From positions 62,001 through 126,000 of the forward strand of contig NZ_JACHJJ010000015.1 in the NCBI RefSeq assembly GCF_014203605.1: 64,000 nt of DNA. Direction: 5' to 3'. Below the pieces are notes generated by a model. It was not told where the DNA came from, searched no databases, and saw only the letters and a program-made list of their open reading frames with translations. This stretch comes from Thiemannella venezuelensis (GTDB taxonomy: Bacteria > Actinomycetota > Actinomycetes > Streptosporangiales > Streptosporangiaceae). Made by a program: the position numbers and the translations under genes. Below, piece after piece: positions 50,000 through 58,772 of the stretch (position 1 is the stretch's first letter; each line of letters opens with the position of its first letter).

Positions 50000-51553
50000 T
50001 CAGTCCGGATCGCTCCGGTCGGTGGGCCGCCGCGGCACCAGGAGGACCACGGCGGCGGTGGTGGCGGCCAGCAGCAGCACGCTCACCGCGATCGTGGAGT
50101 GCAGCCCGGCGACGAACGCGGCGCGGGCCTGGGCCAGCAGCGCGGACCCCGGGACGCCGCCGACCCCGTCGGCCACGTGCGCGGCGGCGGCGAGCGACTG
50201 GCGGGACCGGGCCATCAGCTCGGCGGGGACGCCCGCCACCGGCGGCATCGCGGGCGCGTAGACGGCGGTGGTGATCGTGCCCAGCACCGCGACGCCGAGC
50301 CCGGCGCCGAGCTCGTAGGCGGTCTCCTCGACCGCGGCGGCCCCGCCCGCACGGGCCTCGGAGGTCGAGGACATGATCGTGTCGGAGGCGGCCAGCAGCG
50401 CGACCTGGATGCCGAAGCCGATGCCGACGAAGCAGAACGCGAGCTCCAGCGCGTGCCGCTCGGTGCCCCAGGCCAGCGTGGGGGCCAGGGACAGGGCGGT
50501 CAGCGCCAGCCCGCCGCCCATCGTGGCGCGCAGCCCGAACCGGCGCAGCAGGTGCGCTCCCGCCAGACCGCCCGCGACCGAGGCGGCCATCAGCGGCAGC
50601 ATGCGGACGGCGGCTCCCGGCGGGCTGTCGCCGAGCACGAGCTGCAGGTACTGGGCGAGCATCAGCTGGAGCCCCACCAGGGCGAAGACGGTCAGCAGCA
50701 CCGCCGCCACCCCGACGCAGAACGCCCGCCGCCGGAACAGGCCGAGATCCAGCAGGGGGAAGGCGATCCGCCGCTGCCTGCGGACGAACCAGGCCAGCAG
50801 CCCGGCGCCGCCCAGGAACACGGCGATCCCGCCCGGATGCCCCGAGCCGGCCTCCTTCAGGCCGGCGGCGAGGGCGAGGATGCCGAGGACCGACAGCAGC
50901 GCGCTCGGCGCGTCCCAGGGCTGTCCCGCGCGCACGCGGGACTCGGGCAGGATCCGCGCCGCGGCCGGGAACAGGGCCAGCAGGATCGGCACGTTGATCA
51001 GGAAGACGGCGCCCCACCAGAGGTGCTCGACGAGCAGGCCTCCGACCAGCGGCCCGGCCGCCGCCCCGGCCGCCGCGACCGCGCTCCACACGCCCAGCGC
51101 GACCGCCCGCTCCCGCCGGTCGGTGAAGACCTGCCGGATGATGGAGAGCGTGGCGGGCATGATCATGGCGCCGCCGAGGCCGAGGAACGCCCGCGCGGCG
51201 ATGAGCGCCGGCGGGGTCGGCGCGAACGCGGCGGCGGCCGAGGCAGCCCCGAAGACGAGGTAGCCGGCCAGCACCAGGCGCTTGCGCCCGTAGCGGTCGC
51301 CGAGCGTGCCGAAGGTCAGCAGCAGCGGGGCGACCACCAGGGAGTAGACGTCGATGATCCACAGCAGCTGCACCGAGCTCGGTTCGAGGGCGGCGGTCAG
51401 CGCGGGGACGGCGATGTGCAGCACGGTGGCGTCCACCGCGATCAGCAGCAGGCTGAGGCAGAGCAGGACGAGGACCGACCAGCGGCCGGTCCCGGGAGGG
51501 TGCGGGCCCACCCCCGCGCGCCTGGCGCCGGGCGAGGCCTCCACAGTGGTCAT
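50000..51553 (-). CDS. MFS drug efflux transporter (DHA2, EmrB/QacA type)
   Basis: 517 residues from ATG 51553. Fourteen membrane helices. Motif A is GTLGDRYGRKRLVLAGY and motif C the Gly-rich GVWSAVAAAGAAAGPLVGGLL; the acidic VDATVLHIAVPAL at the front is typical of the DHA2 group. It should export drugs or cations with protons. It has no ribosome site of its own: its ATG overlaps (ATGA) the stop of a 12-codon leaderless open frame, so it is probably translated by coupling. The product lies in the cytoplasmic membrane. No regulator gene is adjacent. Confidence 0.93.
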   Translation of the reverse strand: MTTVEASPGARRAGVGPHPPGTGRWSVLVLLCLSLLLIAVDATVLHIAVPALTAALEPSSVQLLWIIDVYSLVVAPLLLTFGTLGDRYGRKRLVLAGYLVFGAASAAAAFAPTPPALIAARAFLGLGGAMIMPATLSIIRQVFTDRRERAVALGVWSAVAAAGAAAGPLVGGLLVEHLWWGAVFLINVPILLALFPAAARILPESRVRAGQPWDAPSALLSVLGILALAAGLKEAGSGHPGGIAVFLGGAGLLAWFVRRQRRIAFPLLDLGLFRRRAFCVGVAAVLLTVFALVGLQLMLAQYLQLVLGDSPPGAAVRMLPLMAASVAGGLAGAHLLRRFGLRATMGGGLALTALSLAPTLAWGTERHALELAFCFVGIGFGIQVALLAASDTIMSSTSEARAGGAAAVEETAYELGAGLGVAVLGTITTAVYAPAMPPVAGVPAELMARSRQSLAAAAHVADGVGGVPGSALLAQARAAFVAGLHSTIAVSVLLLAATTAAVVLLVPRRPTDRSDPD

Positions 51554-51588
51554 AGGCCGCGTGCGGGGGAGCCGGCCCGGATGAACAT
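51550..51588 (-). CDS. Leaderless 12-codon uORF coupled to the efflux gene
   Basis: MFIRAGSPARGL, starting at ATG 51588. TATGCT (51601-51596) ends 7 bases upstream. The stop TGA overlaps the ATG of the MFS gene (51553-51550, ATGA). Translation of the efflux pump therefore seems to depend on ribosomes that finish this peptide. Confidence 0.6.
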   Translation of the reverse strand: MFIRAGSPARGL

Positions 51589-51743
51589 GCGTGGCAGCAT
51601 AGGCCAGAACGGTGAGCGTGCGGGGGCGATTGGCGGATCGATTCGTGGCGGTATGCACATCGTCGTGCCCGGATCTCCGGACCTCTCTAGAGAGATAGAC
51701 ACCTGTAGCGGGGATCTAGGCAAACGGTGATCTCGCACCGACC

Positions 51744-53612
51744 ATGGCGGTCGTGGACGTGGGCGCGGATCCGGGCAGCGCGCGTGAATGGTGTGCCGTG
51801 GCGGTCGCCCGGCTGGACCGGGACCAGCCCGAGGCCGCGCTGGAGGCCGCCCGCCGGGCGGTGGAGGGGGGATCCCCGGCCGGGGACGCCGGCGCCGGGG
51901 GCATGAGCGAGTGGGGATACCGCATCGCCAGCCTCGCCTTCGAACGGCTCGGCAGGGACGCCGAATCCGTGGCCGCCGCCGAGGAGGCCGTACGGCTGGC
52001 GCCGGGCTCCTGGGCCGCGCGGCTGCGCCTGGGCACGGCCCTGCGCCGGATCCCGGGACGATGGAAGGAGGCCTGGGTCCAGGCCGGGCGGGCCGCGCGC
52101 TACGCCCCCGAGGAGCCCGACCCGCACGTGCTCGTCGGCGATCTGTCGCTCCTGCGCGGAGAGTACCGCCAGGCCAGGGCCGCCTACCGGCAGGCGCTGC
52201 GCCGGCTGGACGACCACCCGGGTGCGCGGATCAACCTCGGCCTGGCGTTCCTGCGCTGGGAACGGTCCAGGGGGCACCACGATCCGGCCTGGCCGGTCGA
52301 CCCGCGCGCGACCGGGCGGGCGCGGCGCGCCCTGGAGGCGTGGTCCCGGCAGGTCCGGGTGCTGCTCGCGGCGGCGCTCCTCGCGGTCGCGGCCGTCGCC
52401 GCGGGAGCGGGCCTGACCGGCGGGGCCAGGGCCGGCGGGGGAGCGGTGCTCGCCGCCGTCCTGGTGATCACTTTCCGCCAGGCCCACCGGGTCAGGCTCT
52501 GGGCCTACGTCCCCGCCATGCTCGTACGCGACGCCTGGCTCGCGCTGAGTGTCGCGGTCACCCTGGCGGCGGTCGCCGCCTACGTGGCGGCGCTCGCCAC
52601 CCTGCCCGGCGCCGTGCCCGCGCTCGCCTCGGGCTCGGCGGCCGCGCTCGCGCGGAGTCCGTGGTCCGGCCTGGCGGGCCTGGTGCTCCTCAACGGGGCC
52701 GCCGTGCTCGTCGTCCGCACGCTGGCCGAGGCCTGGCGGGGACGGCCGGTCAGGGCGCTGGCCGAGTTCGCCGCGGCGGGCGGGGACCGCACGGCCCGCC
52801 GCGACACCGACGTGACGCTCTGGCTCGTGGCGGTCCGGGCCTGGTCGGTGCTGGCCGCGGTCGCGGGGGCCGCGCTGGTCCTGGACGACTCCCGCTGGTC
52901 CTTCGCGGCGCTCGCCGTACCGGCCGCGCTGCGCTGGGCGTACGGCCGGGCGGGCCGGACCCGGCGCCGGGAGCCCGCCGGGGACCGCTGGCTCGCCGCG
53001 GTGACGGCCCTGCTCGCGGCGGCCTCGCTCGCGTTCGGCGCGGCGGCGGCCGCGCGGGCTCTGGAACTCCCCGATCGGTTCGACCGCTGGGCGTGGCAGG
53101 CGGGGATCGGGGCGCTGGTGGCGGTGGTGGCCGCCTACGTCACCAGGTCGGCCCGGGCGTGGTGGCGGGGCGCGCCCGGGCCGTGGCGGGGCTCGCTGGC
53201 CATGTGCGAGAACTGCGGACGCCGCCTCCCCGGCGACGTGCGGGCGCCGGTCGGGCTCAGCGGGGAGGTGCGCCGGGCCATCGCCGGCGCGAGGGGGGTG
53301 GTGCTCGCCTACGCCGATCCGACCGGGCCGCGGGCGCTGGCCGTCGGCTCGGTCGGATCGGTCGGCCCGGACGGCGAGCTCCGCCTCATCGCCGCCGACG
53401 ACGCCTGGCAGGCGGCGGAGCGCGACCCGAGGGTGGCGGTGTTCGTCGGAGACCCGCTGGACCGGCGGTTCTGGGCCGAGGTGCGCGGCATCGCGATCGC
53501 GGACGCGGAGGCCGACGTGCTCCGGGTCACCCCCAAGCACGTCGTCGTCGGAGAGTACCCCGGGCGCCACCAGGGACGGGTGCGCCCGAGGGACGGCAGG
53601 CCCGCACGCTGA
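51744..53612 (+). CDS. TPR protein with membrane core and split-barrel-like C-terminus
   Basis: 622 residues from ATG 51744. Residues ~10-175 carry tetratricopeptide units (AREWCAVAVARLDRDQPEAALEAARRAVE, WAARLRLGTALRR.., DPHVLVGDLSLLRGEYRQARAAYRQALRRLDDHPGARINLGLA). About eight membrane helices follow (200-475). The soluble end (~490-622) has MCENCGRRLPGD, a CxxC knuckle, then DDAWQAAERDPRVAVFVGDPLDRRFWAEVRG, reminiscent of the FMN-binding split barrel of pyridoxamine-phosphate-oxidase-like proteins. Next gene, 147 bp on, is a membrane-tethered AAA+ ATPase, so the two may form one machine. Function unknown. No clear ribosome site; TAGGCA lies 22 bases upstream. Confidence 0.75.
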   Translation: MAVVDVGADPGSAREWCAVAVARLDRDQPEAALEAARRAVEGGSPAGDAGAGGMSEWGYRIASLAFERLGRDAESVAAAEEAVRLAPGSWAARLRLGTALRRIPGRWKEAWVQAGRAARYAPEEPDPHVLVGDLSLLRGEYRQARAAYRQALRRLDDHPGARINLGLAFLRWERSRGHHDPAWPVDPRATGRARRALEAWSRQVRVLLAAALLAVAAVAAGAGLTGGARAGGGAVLAAVLVITFRQAHRVRLWAYVPAMLVRDAWLALSVAVTLAAVAAYVAALATLPGAVPALASGSAAALARSPWSGLAGLVLLNGAAVLVVRTLAEAWRGRPVRALAEFAAAGGDRTARRDTDVTLWLVAVRAWSVLAAVAGAALVLDDSRWSFAALAVPAALRWAYGRAGRTRRREPAGDRWLAAVTALLAAASLAFGAAAAARALELPDRFDRWAWQAGIGALVAVVAAYVTRSARAWWRGAPGPWRGSLAMCENCGRRLPGDVRAPVGLSGEVRRAIAGARGVVLAYADPTGPRALAVGSVGSVGPDGELRLIAADDAWQAAERDPRVAVFVGDPLDRRFWAEVRGIAIADAEADVLRVTPKHVVVGEYPGRHQGRVRPRDGRPAR

Positions 53613-53759
53613 GGCCCGCCGGTGACATTTCCGTTCACGGGATCCGCCCGGTCCCGCGTGGTTACCCGATTGTCCCGGCGCGGCGGCGTGGCGCACCGGG
53701 TGAGCACGCCCAAATCCGCTTCCGGTGCGGTATAACCGGGGGCGGACCGGGGAGGCGGG

Positions 53760-56099
53760 ATGCGGGACTCCGACAGGGCCAGGCCGGCCGGGCGGGCGGC
53801 GGCACGGGAGCTGTTCGAACAGGTGCGGACGCGCTACTTCGACCTTGCCCCCGCGCTGCGCCGGCTGATCCACGCCGCCGTCCTGCTCACGTCGGTCGTC
53901 CTGGCCGTGGCGCTGGGCTGGGGCCTCCTCTCCACGGTCCTCCTCACGGGTCTGCTGCTCGGCTTCGCGACGCTGACCCTGCGCTTCCCCCGCGCCGCCG
54001 CCACCGCGCTGGTCCTGGCCGTCTGGGTGCTCCTGGCGCCGGTCCTCGCCGCCGCGTACGGCGGGCGGCCGTACGGTCTCGGCCTGCTGCTGTTCCTCGG
54101 CCTGGCCGCGGCCGGGGCCGCCCACCTCATCCGCTGGGTCCCGCCCTGGCTGACCACGCTGGCGGCGCTGCTGCCCGCCGGGGTGACGGTCTTCGCGCTC
54201 TCCTTCGTCGCGCCCGCCGCGGGCATCTGGGCCGGATACGCCGCGGCCGCCGCGGCGCTGGTCTACCGGTTCGTCCAGGCCCGCCAGGCCAGGGCGGCGC
54301 TGACCGCGCGGGAGCAGCCGGTCAGGGTCCGGATCCAGGAGGGCGGGCAGCCGCCCCACGTGACCGGCGGCAGGTCCGCACCGCCGCCGATCTCGGTGGA
54401 GGAGGCCCTCGGCGAGCTGGACGCCATGATCGGACTGGCCCCGGTCAAGGAGCAGGTCCGCTCCATCGCGGCCTCCATCGAGGCCTCCCGCCTGCGCAGG
54501 GAGGCGGGATACTCCACCGAGCCGCCGATGCGCCACTTCGTGTTCGTCGGCCCGCCCGGCACCGGCAAGACCAGCGTGGCCAGGACCGTCGCGAAGATCT
54601 TCTACGCCTTCGGCCTGCTGGAGACGCCCTACGTGGTGGAGGCCCAGCGCGCCGACCTCGTCGGGGAGTTCCTCGGGGCCACCGCGATCAAGACGAACGA
54701 GCTGATCGACCGGGCGCTGGGCGGGGTGCTCTTCGTCGACGAGGCCTACAGCCTGATCAACTCCGGTGACGGCCAGCCCGACCGGTTCGGCTCCGAGGCC
54801 GTGCAGACCCTGCTCAAACGGGCCGAGGACGACCGCGACCGGCTGATCGTCATCCTGGCCGGATACGAGAAGGAGATGACCTCCTTCCTGTCGTCCAACC
54901 CCGGCCTGTCCAGCAGGTTCGCCACCCGGGTCCGCTTCCCCGGCTACGCCCCCGGCGAGCTGCTGCAGATCACCGAGCTGCTGCAGGCGCGGCGCGGCGA
55001 CCGGATGTCCGCCGACGCCGGGCCCGCGCTCCTGGCCCGTTTCGACGACGTCCACCGCCGCGGGCTCGTCGACGAGCTGGGCAACGCCCGGTTCGTCCGC
55101 AGCCTCGTGGAGGCCGCCGCCCAGGCCCGCGACGTGCGGGTGGTCGGCGCGGGAGGCTCGCCCACCACCGAGGACCTGGTGACCACCACCGGGCCGGACG
55201 TGGCCAAGGCGTTCGAGGAGCTCACCGCCCGCTACCGCGGTTACCAGGCCACGCCGAGCCTGCAGGAGGCCCTCGCCGACCTGGACCGGATGGCCGGGCT
55301 GGAGCCCGTCAAGCGCCAGGTGCACGCGATCGCCGCCCAGCTCCGGGTGGCCAGGATGCGCCAGGAGCGCGGCCTGCCCACCCCGCCGCAGATGCGGCAC
55401 TTCGTCTTCACCGGGCCGCCCGGCACCGGCAAGACCACCGTCGCCCGCATCCTCGGCCGCATCTTCGCCGCGCTGGGCCTGCTCTCCCGGACGGACGTGG
55501 TGGAGGCCCAGCGCGCCGACCTGGTCGGCCAGCACCTCGGGGCCACCGCGATCAAGACGAACGAGCTGGTGGACCGGGCGCTGGGCGGGGTGCTCTTCGT
55601 CGACGAGGCCTACAGCCTGGTCAACAGCGGATACGCCGGGGGCGACGCGTTCGGCTCCGAGGCCGTGCAGACCCTGCTCAAACGGGCCGAGGACGACCGC
55701 GACCGGCTGGTGATCATCCTGGCCGGATACGAGAAGGAGATGAGCTCCTTCCTGGCCAGCAACCCGGGCCTGGCCAGCCGGTTCAACCAGCGGGTGCGGT
55801 TCCCCTCCTACACGCCGGCCGAGCTCGCCGAGATCGCCGAGCTGCTCGCCGAGACGTCGGGGGACGGATTCGACGACGAGGCCCGCCAGGACCTGGCCGA
55901 GGTCTTCACGTGGGTCTGCGAGGACGGGCTGATCGACGGTCTGGGCAACGGCCGCTTCGCCCGCTCGCTGTTCGAGCGCGCCGCGATGCGCCGCGACGTG
56001 CGCCTGGCCGCGATCGAGGGCACCGCCAGCGCCGCCGAGCTGACCACGATCACCAGCGCCGACGTGCGCGCCGCGGTGGACGAACTCTCCGGCCGCTGA
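53760..56099 (+). CDS. Membrane-tethered tandem AAA+ ATPase (two CbbX/EccA-like domains)
   Basis: 779 residues from ATG 53760, with GGGGAGGCGGG upstream and a TATAAC-like -10 near 53730. Residues 1-~185 contain five or six membrane helices. Two AAA+ domains follow (about 215-480 and 500-775), each with Walker A (VGPPGTGKTS, TGPPGTGKTT), Walker B (GGVLFVDEAYSL twice), sensor-1 (ILAGYEKEM) and an arginine-finger region (LSSRFATRVRFP, LASRFNQRVRFP). This is the CbbX/CfxQ family, which includes RuBisCO activases and type VII secretion EccA; no RuBisCO or ESX genes are in view. The two domains share long blocks of identical DNA. Probably a ring-forming remodeller at the membrane. Confidence 0.88.
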   Translation: MRDSDRARPAGRAAARELFEQVRTRYFDLAPALRRLIHAAVLLTSVVLAVALGWGLLSTVLLTGLLLGFATLTLRFPRAAATALVLAVWVLLAPVLAAAYGGRPYGLGLLLFLGLAAAGAAHLIRWVPPWLTTLAALLPAGVTVFALSFVAPAAGIWAGYAAAAAALVYRFVQARQARAALTAREQPVRVRIQEGGQPPHVTGGRSAPPPISVEEALGELDAMIGLAPVKEQVRSIAASIEASRLRREAGYSTEPPMRHFVFVGPPGTGKTSVARTVAKIFYAFGLLETPYVVEAQRADLVGEFLGATAIKTNELIDRALGGVLFVDEAYSLINSGDGQPDRFGSEAVQTLLKRAEDDRDRLIVILAGYEKEMTSFLSSNPGLSSRFATRVRFPGYAPGELLQITELLQARRGDRMSADAGPALLARFDDVHRRGLVDELGNARFVRSLVEAAAQARDVRVVGAGGSPTTEDLVTTTGPDVAKAFEELTARYRGYQATPSLQEALADLDRMAGLEPVKRQVHAIAAQLRVARMRQERGLPTPPQMRHFVFTGPPGTGKTTVARILGRIFAALGLLSRTDVVEAQRADLVGQHLGATAIKTNELVDRALGGVLFVDEAYSLVNSGYAGGDAFGSEAVQTLLKRAEDDRDRLVIILAGYEKEMSSFLASNPGLASRFNQRVRFPSYTPAELAEIAELLAETSGDGFDDEARQDLAEVFTWVCEDGLIDGLGNGRFARSLFERAAMRRDVRLAAIEGTASAAELTTITSADVRAAVDELSGR

Positions 56100-56244
56100 C
56101 CTCCCCGGCCGTCGCCGCCCGTCCCTCTCCCGCCGGGGCCGGCCGGGTCCGCGGGCGGCGACGGCCACCGCCGGAGCGGAGCGGTGAGGGCCAGGCCCGG
56201 TCCGGGCACGGAGAACTGTCGGCACCGGAGTGTAGGAATGGACC

Positions 56245-57333
56245 ATGGCGATCTCGGTGACCTGGCCCCAGGTGCTCGCGTGGCGGTTGAAACGGCAGTT
56301 CGTCGCCCCGGTGGCCGGGGCTGACGCGGTCTCGGTGGTCCGGCGGCTGACCGGGGTGCAGGCGCAGGTGGCGTCCTCGGCCCGCCTGGCGGTCGCCGTA
56401 CGGCAGGCCGAGCCCCGGCGCGGCGAGCTCGACGAGGCCCTGTGGCGGGACCGCACACTGGTCAAGACCTGGACGGCGCGGGGCACGCTCCACCTCGTCC
56501 CGGCCGACGAGCTGCCCTGCTACGCCGCGGTCCTCGGCTCGTTCCGCCACTGGGAGAAGGGCTCCTGGCAGCGGGGGCACGGCGTGACCGCGGACGAGGT
56601 CGCGGCCGTCCTCGACGCCGTTCCCCGGGCGCTCGCGGGCCGGAGCCTCACCCGGGAGGAGCTGGTCGAGGCCGTCATCGAGGTCACCGGCGACGCCCAC
56701 CTGAAGGAGGCGCTCACCTCCGGCTGGGGTGCGCTGCTCAAGCCGCTCAGCTTCCTCGGCGAGCTCTGCTACGGCCCGCCGCGCGAGGGCAAGGTGACCT
56801 TCGCCGGGCCCCGCGACCGGGTGCCGGGCTGGCCGGCCGCGCTGCCCTCGGCGGAGGAGGGCGGCCTGACCCTGGTCCGCTCCTTCCTCGGCGCCCACGG
56901 CCCCGGAGCCCCCGAGACCTTCGACGCCTGGCTCTACCGGGGCGCCGCCCGCAAGGCGACACTGCGGGGTTGGTTCCGCGACCTCGCCCCCGAGCTGGCC
57001 GAGGTGGAGGTGGAGGGCCGTCCGATGGTGATGCTCGCCGAGCACCTCGACGACCTGGCCGCGACCGCGCCCGCCACGGGCGTGCACCTGCTGCCCGGCT
57101 TCGACCAGTACATCCTGGGCGCCCCCCGCGACCTCGAACCCCTCCTGCCCAAGGAGGCCAGGGCCAAGGTCAGCCGCGCCGCCGGGTGGATCTCCCCGGT
57201 GGTGGTCCACCGGGGCCGGGTGGCCGGGGTCTGGGAGGCCAGGGACGGCGCGATCACCCTCGACCTGTTCGAGGACGTCCCGTCCGCGCCGCTCAAGGCC
57301 GAGACCGAGCGCGTCGCGGGACTTCTGGGATAG
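56245..57333 (+). CDS. Winged-helix DNA-binding protein, AlkZ/YcaQ (HTH_42) family
   Basis: 362 residues from ATG 56245. TAGGAA ends 6 bases upstream and no ribosome site is present, so it is likely leaderless. The family is built of tandem winged helices; hallmarks are RLTGVQAQVASSARLAVAVR (the Q-A-Q at about 38-40 is the QxQ pair that is catalytic in AlkZ), LVKTWTARGTLHLVPADE and HLLPGFDQYILG. AlkZ is a DNA glycosylase that unhooks crosslinks made by azinomycin, and the YcaQ branch removes nitrogen-mustard crosslinks; many actinomycete paralogues are uncharacterised. A repair or self-resistance role is possible. No biosynthetic cluster lies next to it. Confidence 0.85.
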   Translation: MAISVTWPQVLAWRLKRQFVAPVAGADAVSVVRRLTGVQAQVASSARLAVAVRQAEPRRGELDEALWRDRTLVKTWTARGTLHLVPADELPCYAAVLGSFRHWEKGSWQRGHGVTADEVAAVLDAVPRALAGRSLTREELVEAVIEVTGDAHLKEALTSGWGALLKPLSFLGELCYGPPREGKVTFAGPRDRVPGWPAALPSAEEGGLTLVRSFLGAHGPGAPETFDAWLYRGAARKATLRGWFRDLAPELAEVEVEGRPMVMLAEHLDDLAATAPATGVHLLPGFDQYILGAPRDLEPLLPKEARAKVSRAAGWISPVVVHRGRVAGVWEARDGAITLDLFEDVPSAPLKAETERVAGLLG

Positions 57334-57342
57334 GGCGCGCGG

Positions 57343-58209
57343 TCACGGCGCCGCCCGGTGGACCTCCGCCAGCAGCCGGACATAGGCCGTGACCAGAGGA
57401 GAGCCCTCGGTTCTGCGCCAGGCGAGGGCCAGGCTGCTCGGCGGGGCGTCGGTGATCGGGCGGAAGACCACGCCCTCCGCGGAGGAGCGCCGTGCGATCC
57501 GGGCGGGCACCATCGCCACGGCGCCGTCCCACAGCACGGCGTGCATGCACTCGTCCACCGTGCGGATCTCGGGGCCGCCCGCGTCGCCGACCGGCTGCCA
57601 GAACGCGCGCCAGCGCGCGTCCGCCTCCGCCGGGAACCGCACCCACGAGCACTCGGCGAGGTCCGCGAGCCGTACGGCCCGCGCCCCGGACAGCGGGTGC
57701 CCGGCGGGGAGCACGGCGACGCACGGCTCCTCGGCCACCTCCTGGACGGCCAGGCCGGTGGTGTCGAACGGGGTCCGGGTGACCGCGAGATCGACGGCGC
57801 CGCCGGCCAGCCCCATCGTCGGATCGGCGAAGTCGCCCTGGCGGAGCTCGACCCGCGCGCCGGGATGGGCCCGCCGGAAGGCCGGTGCGACCCGCGCCGA
57901 CAGCGTCTGCTCGCCGGGTCCGAGCACGCCGACCACCAGACGCTGCGCGCCCGCCGCAGCGCGGACCCGCTCGCGTGCGGAGTCGACCCTGGCCAGCAGC
58001 TCGCGGGCCTCGGCCAGCAGGACCTCGCCGGGTCCGGTGAGAAGCATCCCGGAGGGCGTCCGCTCGAACAGCGCGCAGTCCAGTTCCGCCTCGAGCTCGC
58101 GGATGCGCTGGCTCAGCGGCGGCTGCGACATGTGCAACCTGCGGGCGGCCCGTCCGACGTTGCCCTCCTCGGCGACCGCCACGAAGTACTGCAGCCGCCG
58201 GAGGTCCAC
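57343..58209 (-). CDS. LysR-family transcriptional regulator
   Basis: 288 residues from GTG 58209; TATCGT ends 6 bases upstream (leaderless). HTH in 1-60: LRRLQYFVAVAEEGNVGRAARRLHMSQPPLSQRIRELEAEL, the textbook LysR start. The rest is the two-lobed effector domain (VGVLGPGEQTL..., LAVTRTPFDTTGLAVQEV). It is divergent from the AhpD-like gene with 81 bp between starts, the usual set-up in which the regulator controls its neighbour. The effector is unknown. It ends 9 bases from the convergent winged-helix gene. Confidence 0.94.
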   Translation of the reverse strand: MDLRRLQYFVAVAEEGNVGRAARRLHMSQPPLSQRIRELEAELDCALFERTPSGMLLTGPGEVLLAEARELLARVDSARERVRAAAGAQRLVVGVLGPGEQTLSARVAPAFRRAHPGARVELRQGDFADPTMGLAGGAVDLAVTRTPFDTTGLAVQEVAEEPCVAVLPAGHPLSGARAVRLADLAECSWVRFPAEADARWRAFWQPVGDAGGPEIRTVDECMHAVLWDGAVAMVPARIARRSSAEGVVFRPITDAPPSSLALAWRRTEGSPLVTAYVRLLAEVHRAAP

Positions 58210-58290
58210 GCAGGCACGATATCAGCGGGCCGCCCACCCGGTCCGAGACGGACTTGGACACCGCTCCCGCACCTGGGATGTGATCGGGCC

Positions 58291-58629
58291 ATGTGCTACA
58301 AACACCCATCCGACCTGAAACTGATCCCCCGCCTCCGGGACCTGGCGCCTGCCGAGGCGTCGGCCTTCCTCGAGTTCCACAGTGCCGCGGGGCGCTCCGG
58401 CGGGGCGGTCCCGCCCCGCTACCGGGAGCTCATCGCGGTCGGGGTCGCGCTGACCACCCAGTGCGAATACTGCATCGACACCCACACCCGTCAGGCGCGC
58501 GAGGCCGGGGCCACGGCCGAGGAGCTCGCCGAGGCCGCGCTCGTCGCCGCCGCCGTACGGGCGGGCGGAACCCTCGCGCACGCCCTTCTCATGATCCGGC
58601 TGCACGACGAGGCGGTGGCCGATGCGTAG
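58291..58629 (+). CDS. AhpD-like carboxymuconolactone decarboxylase family protein
   Basis: 112 residues from ATG 58291. The core motif is TTQCEYCIDTHTRQAREAGAT: the Cys pair CxxC with a nearby His is the redox centre of AhpD-type alkylhydroperoxidases, as opposed to true lactone decarboxylases. PRYRELIAVGVALTT precedes it. These small all-helix proteins form trimers or hexamers and reduce peroxides or handle other thiol redox steps. The LysR gene is divergent and probably controls it. A 27-residue open frame overlaps its stop. Confidence 0.9.
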   Translation: MCYKHPSDLKLIPRLRDLAPAEASAFLEFHSAAGRSGGAVPPRYRELIAVGVALTTQCEYCIDTHTRQAREAGATAEELAEAALVAAAVRAGGTLAHALLMIRLHDEAVADA

Positions 58630-58705
58630 GCTGCTGCGGCGGATCACCCGGCTGTGCGGCCGGTGCGCGACGGCCTGCACGCCACGCCGGTTCAGGCGCC
58701 GGTGA
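58622..58705 (+). CDS. Possible 27-residue Arg/Cys-rich peptide
   Basis: ATG 58622 overlaps the last bases of the AhpD-like gene in another frame (ATGCGTAG), so translation could be coupled. The product begins MRRLLRRITRLCGRCATAC and ends in five Arg out of seven; three Cys occur within eight residues. No other support, and GC-rich DNA gives Arg-rich frames by chance. Confidence 0.25.
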   Translation: MRRLLRRITRLCGRCATACTPRRFRRR

Positions 58706-58772
58706 CCGGCCGGCCCGAGAGCCCGCCGGACCGCTGACATCCGCACCGGGCCCGGCCTCCCTCCGGGGCGCC

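Noticed and set aside
53760-56099. EccA of a type VII secretion system, or a RuBisCO activase
   Set aside because: No other ESX component, WXG100 gene or RuBisCO gene is in the window, and the N-terminal membrane helices are not found in EccA or CbbX.
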